From: Lyophyllum atratum
Taxonomy: Eukaryota; Basidiomycota; Agaricomycetes; Agaricales; Lyophyllaceae
Length of the DNA: 22,302 nucleotides
Reading direction: 5' to 3'
Assembly (NCBI GenBank): GCA_014905825.1
Contig: JACGCN010000140.1
Span: forward strand, 1 to 22,302
Position 1 is the first letter of the stretch; each line of letters begins with the position of its first letter. This document shows positions 20,818 through 22,302 of this stretch, in pieces. Below the pieces are notes generated by a model. It was not told the DNA's origin and did no database searches. It saw only the letters and a list, made by a program, of their open reading frames with translations. A program made the translations under genes and the position numbers.

Positions 20818-21252
20818 TCATCCTCTCCAACCCTCCCTCTTCCCCCGTCCCCCCCGCCTCCATTCCACGTCAACAGCCAACGTCATAGGCTTCAGCGACC
20901 ACACATAGAACTCCCCCAGCACCTCCTTCCCCGCCACCCCCACCTTCCCCACCTCCCCCCCATCTAGCCCCTCGCCGTACAGAAACACCCCCACCCGTCT
21001 TGGAAATAACACGCGGACTACGCTGCGGACCACGATCCGGACTACGCTGCGGACCACCCCTCCCCGGACAACCCCGCCCCCGCCCCCGCCCCCGCCGCTT
21101 CCAGTGATGAGGAATATGCACGCGTATGATACGTATGATACTGCTATGCTGGGAAGGGTGATGAGTAGCAGTGTGCTCAGCCAGATGAATAGCAGCAGGA
21201 GCGAGGTGAGGATGGTCGTGAAGAGGATTGTGGAGAGGTGGGTTGGTTGCAT
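20818..21252 (-). CDS. Hypothetical small membrane protein
   Basis: The frame encodes 144 residues. The ATG at 21252 has A at -3, and the sequence upstream on this strand is a pyrimidine-rich tract of the kind found before fungal starts. Residues about 8-31 and 33-51 are strongly hydrophobic, giving a likely two-helix membrane hairpin. They are followed by a Gly run (53-60) and a Val-Val-Arg repeat region (about 61-80), caused by a perfect 20-bp DNA repeat at 21014-21033 and 21038-21057 (period 24). The C-terminal part is Gly/Val/Glu-rich and ends in a basic tail. I recognise no family. The hydrophobic start and leader argue for a real gene; the low complexity argues against it. Confidence 0.45.
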   Translation of the reverse strand: MQPTHLSTILFTTILTSLLLLFIWLSTLLLITLPSIAVSYVSYACIFLITGSGGGGGGGGVVRGGVVRSVVRIVVRSVVRVLFPRRVGVFLYGEGLDGGEVGKVGVAGKEVLGEFYVWSLKPMTLAVDVEWRRGGRGKREGWRG

Positions 21253-22302
21253 TTTGGTTTGTGTGTGGTATATGGTATTATGGAATATGTGGGGCAGGAG
21301 GAGGGGGAAGCGGGTGTGTGGGGGGGAAGAGAGAAGAGAATGTGGGCCGGGAGGAAGGGGGTTCGGGATGAACTAAGTAGTGGGGGTGGTTCATGATGCA
21401 GATAGGTGGGTTGGGTATGTGGAAGGGACTTCACACGAAAACTTTCGATGCGATTGAACCGTGAATACCTGCGATCACGATCCATCCAGCCTGTGTCACT
21501 CGAGCTGGCTCAAGTCGGGACTCGGGACTAACATTCCAACCTAGACTCCAGTGTCACAGCCGAGGCGGATAGCAGGGAAAGCCACATCGGGCTGCTCGGT
21601 GAAAGTCGAGTCGGACAGTGGCGTGGAAACGGGGGGGTGTACGGGTAGATATTGCCATGATCTAGACAGGTCGCATGCAATCAATGATTAAACAAGAAGA
21701 CTCCCAAGTCACAAAACTCACAACCAGCTGGTCGTGGCACAGTGGTATGTGTCAGTGCATATCCCCTCTCAAGTCCCGATCCGTCAGTATCAATTTACCG
21801 TCACATACCTACGACCTTGCTACTGTAGACTACGGTATGTCGACTTTTACGAGCGTTTTTGCACTTGGAGGGTTAGGGGTTGTTTGCTGGGAACGAGTGA
21901 GATAAAGTCAAGCACCATGAGCACTATGAGCCTTACTTTACTCGGCTGGCCGCTGGGCCGAAGGTACGATACTCTATACCGGGTGAACCGTGAACGAAAG
22001 AGCCGAGACGTTTGTCAGTTCTGTGCGTAAGAACACTGAAGTCATTAAAGTTTGATTCTCACTCCTCGTTCCTGCGAGTCCCCACTGCATGAGGTCCTGA
22101 CTCCTGAGAAGTAAAGAGTTCTTGAACTCGACGGCATCGAAATCTCTTCCCGCATCGCCAGTCCGAAATCCACAATCGTGTCGGAGTCCCGCACTCAGCC
22201 CCCCTAGACAGTGAACAGTGGACAGGTGCTTGCAATAGTGGCCGGGTTCAAGGCTTCGGTTTCCGTCCTGACAGCTCCTCGTCGATCGCGACGTGCATGG
22301 TA
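21253..22302. other. Right-end stretch with no gene seen
   Basis: The first 130 bases are purine-rich on the plus strand and probably hold the promoter or leader of the minus-strand small membrane protein. Beyond that I see only short open frames without domains and no RNA gene. The sequence is cut at the window edge. Confidence 0.5.

Noticed and set aside
22225..22270. GGTTCAAGGC resembling a tRNA B box
   Set aside because: The two closing C residues are missing and no cloverleaf or A box fits around it.

Overview
The window is nuclear DNA of a filamentous ascomycete (Pezizomycotina). The evidence is short GT-AG introns of about 50-100 nt with CTGAC/CTAAC branch motifs just before the acceptor, long intergenic regions rich in microsatellites and pyrimidine tracts, and fungal-type proteins (SEY1, a Dal5/liz1-type MFS carrier, F-box/ankyrin proteins, neutral ceramidase, a class I mannosidase). 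I cannot place it more precisely. I see no tRNA, rRNA or CRISPR array.

Layout, left to right: the 3' end of an MFS transporter gene (+, to 493); a broken F-box/ankyrin-type gene (-, 697-2125) with two stop codons and two frame changes; a gene-free stretch with a perfect hairpin; an intact two-exon F-box/ankyrin gene (+, 3554-4617); a long promoter region; five-exon SEY1 (+, 6481-9297), the ER-fusion dynamin-like GTPase; a gene-free stretch with a degenerate 90-bp duplication; three-exon secreted neutral ceramidase (-, 12851-10650); three-exon class I alpha-1,2-mannosidase GH47 (-, 16622-13636); a small secreted cysteine-rich protein (-, 17858-17154); a repeat-rich region with a probable short retroposed insert (18493-18820) flanked by 16-bp direct repeats; a possible small membrane protein (-, 21252-20818); and about 1 kb of apparently empty sequence.

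There is no operon-like logic and no obvious gene cluster. SEY1, the mannosidase, the ceramidase and the secreted protein all act in the endomembrane or secretory system, but this may be chance. The points most worth a second look are a Thr at the expected catalytic Ser of the ceramidase, a roughly 175-residue low-complexity insertion carrying a 33-residue duplication inside the mannosidase catalytic domain, the retroposition scar, and the decayed F-box/ankyrin gene near an intact one. I found no convincing new multi-gene system.
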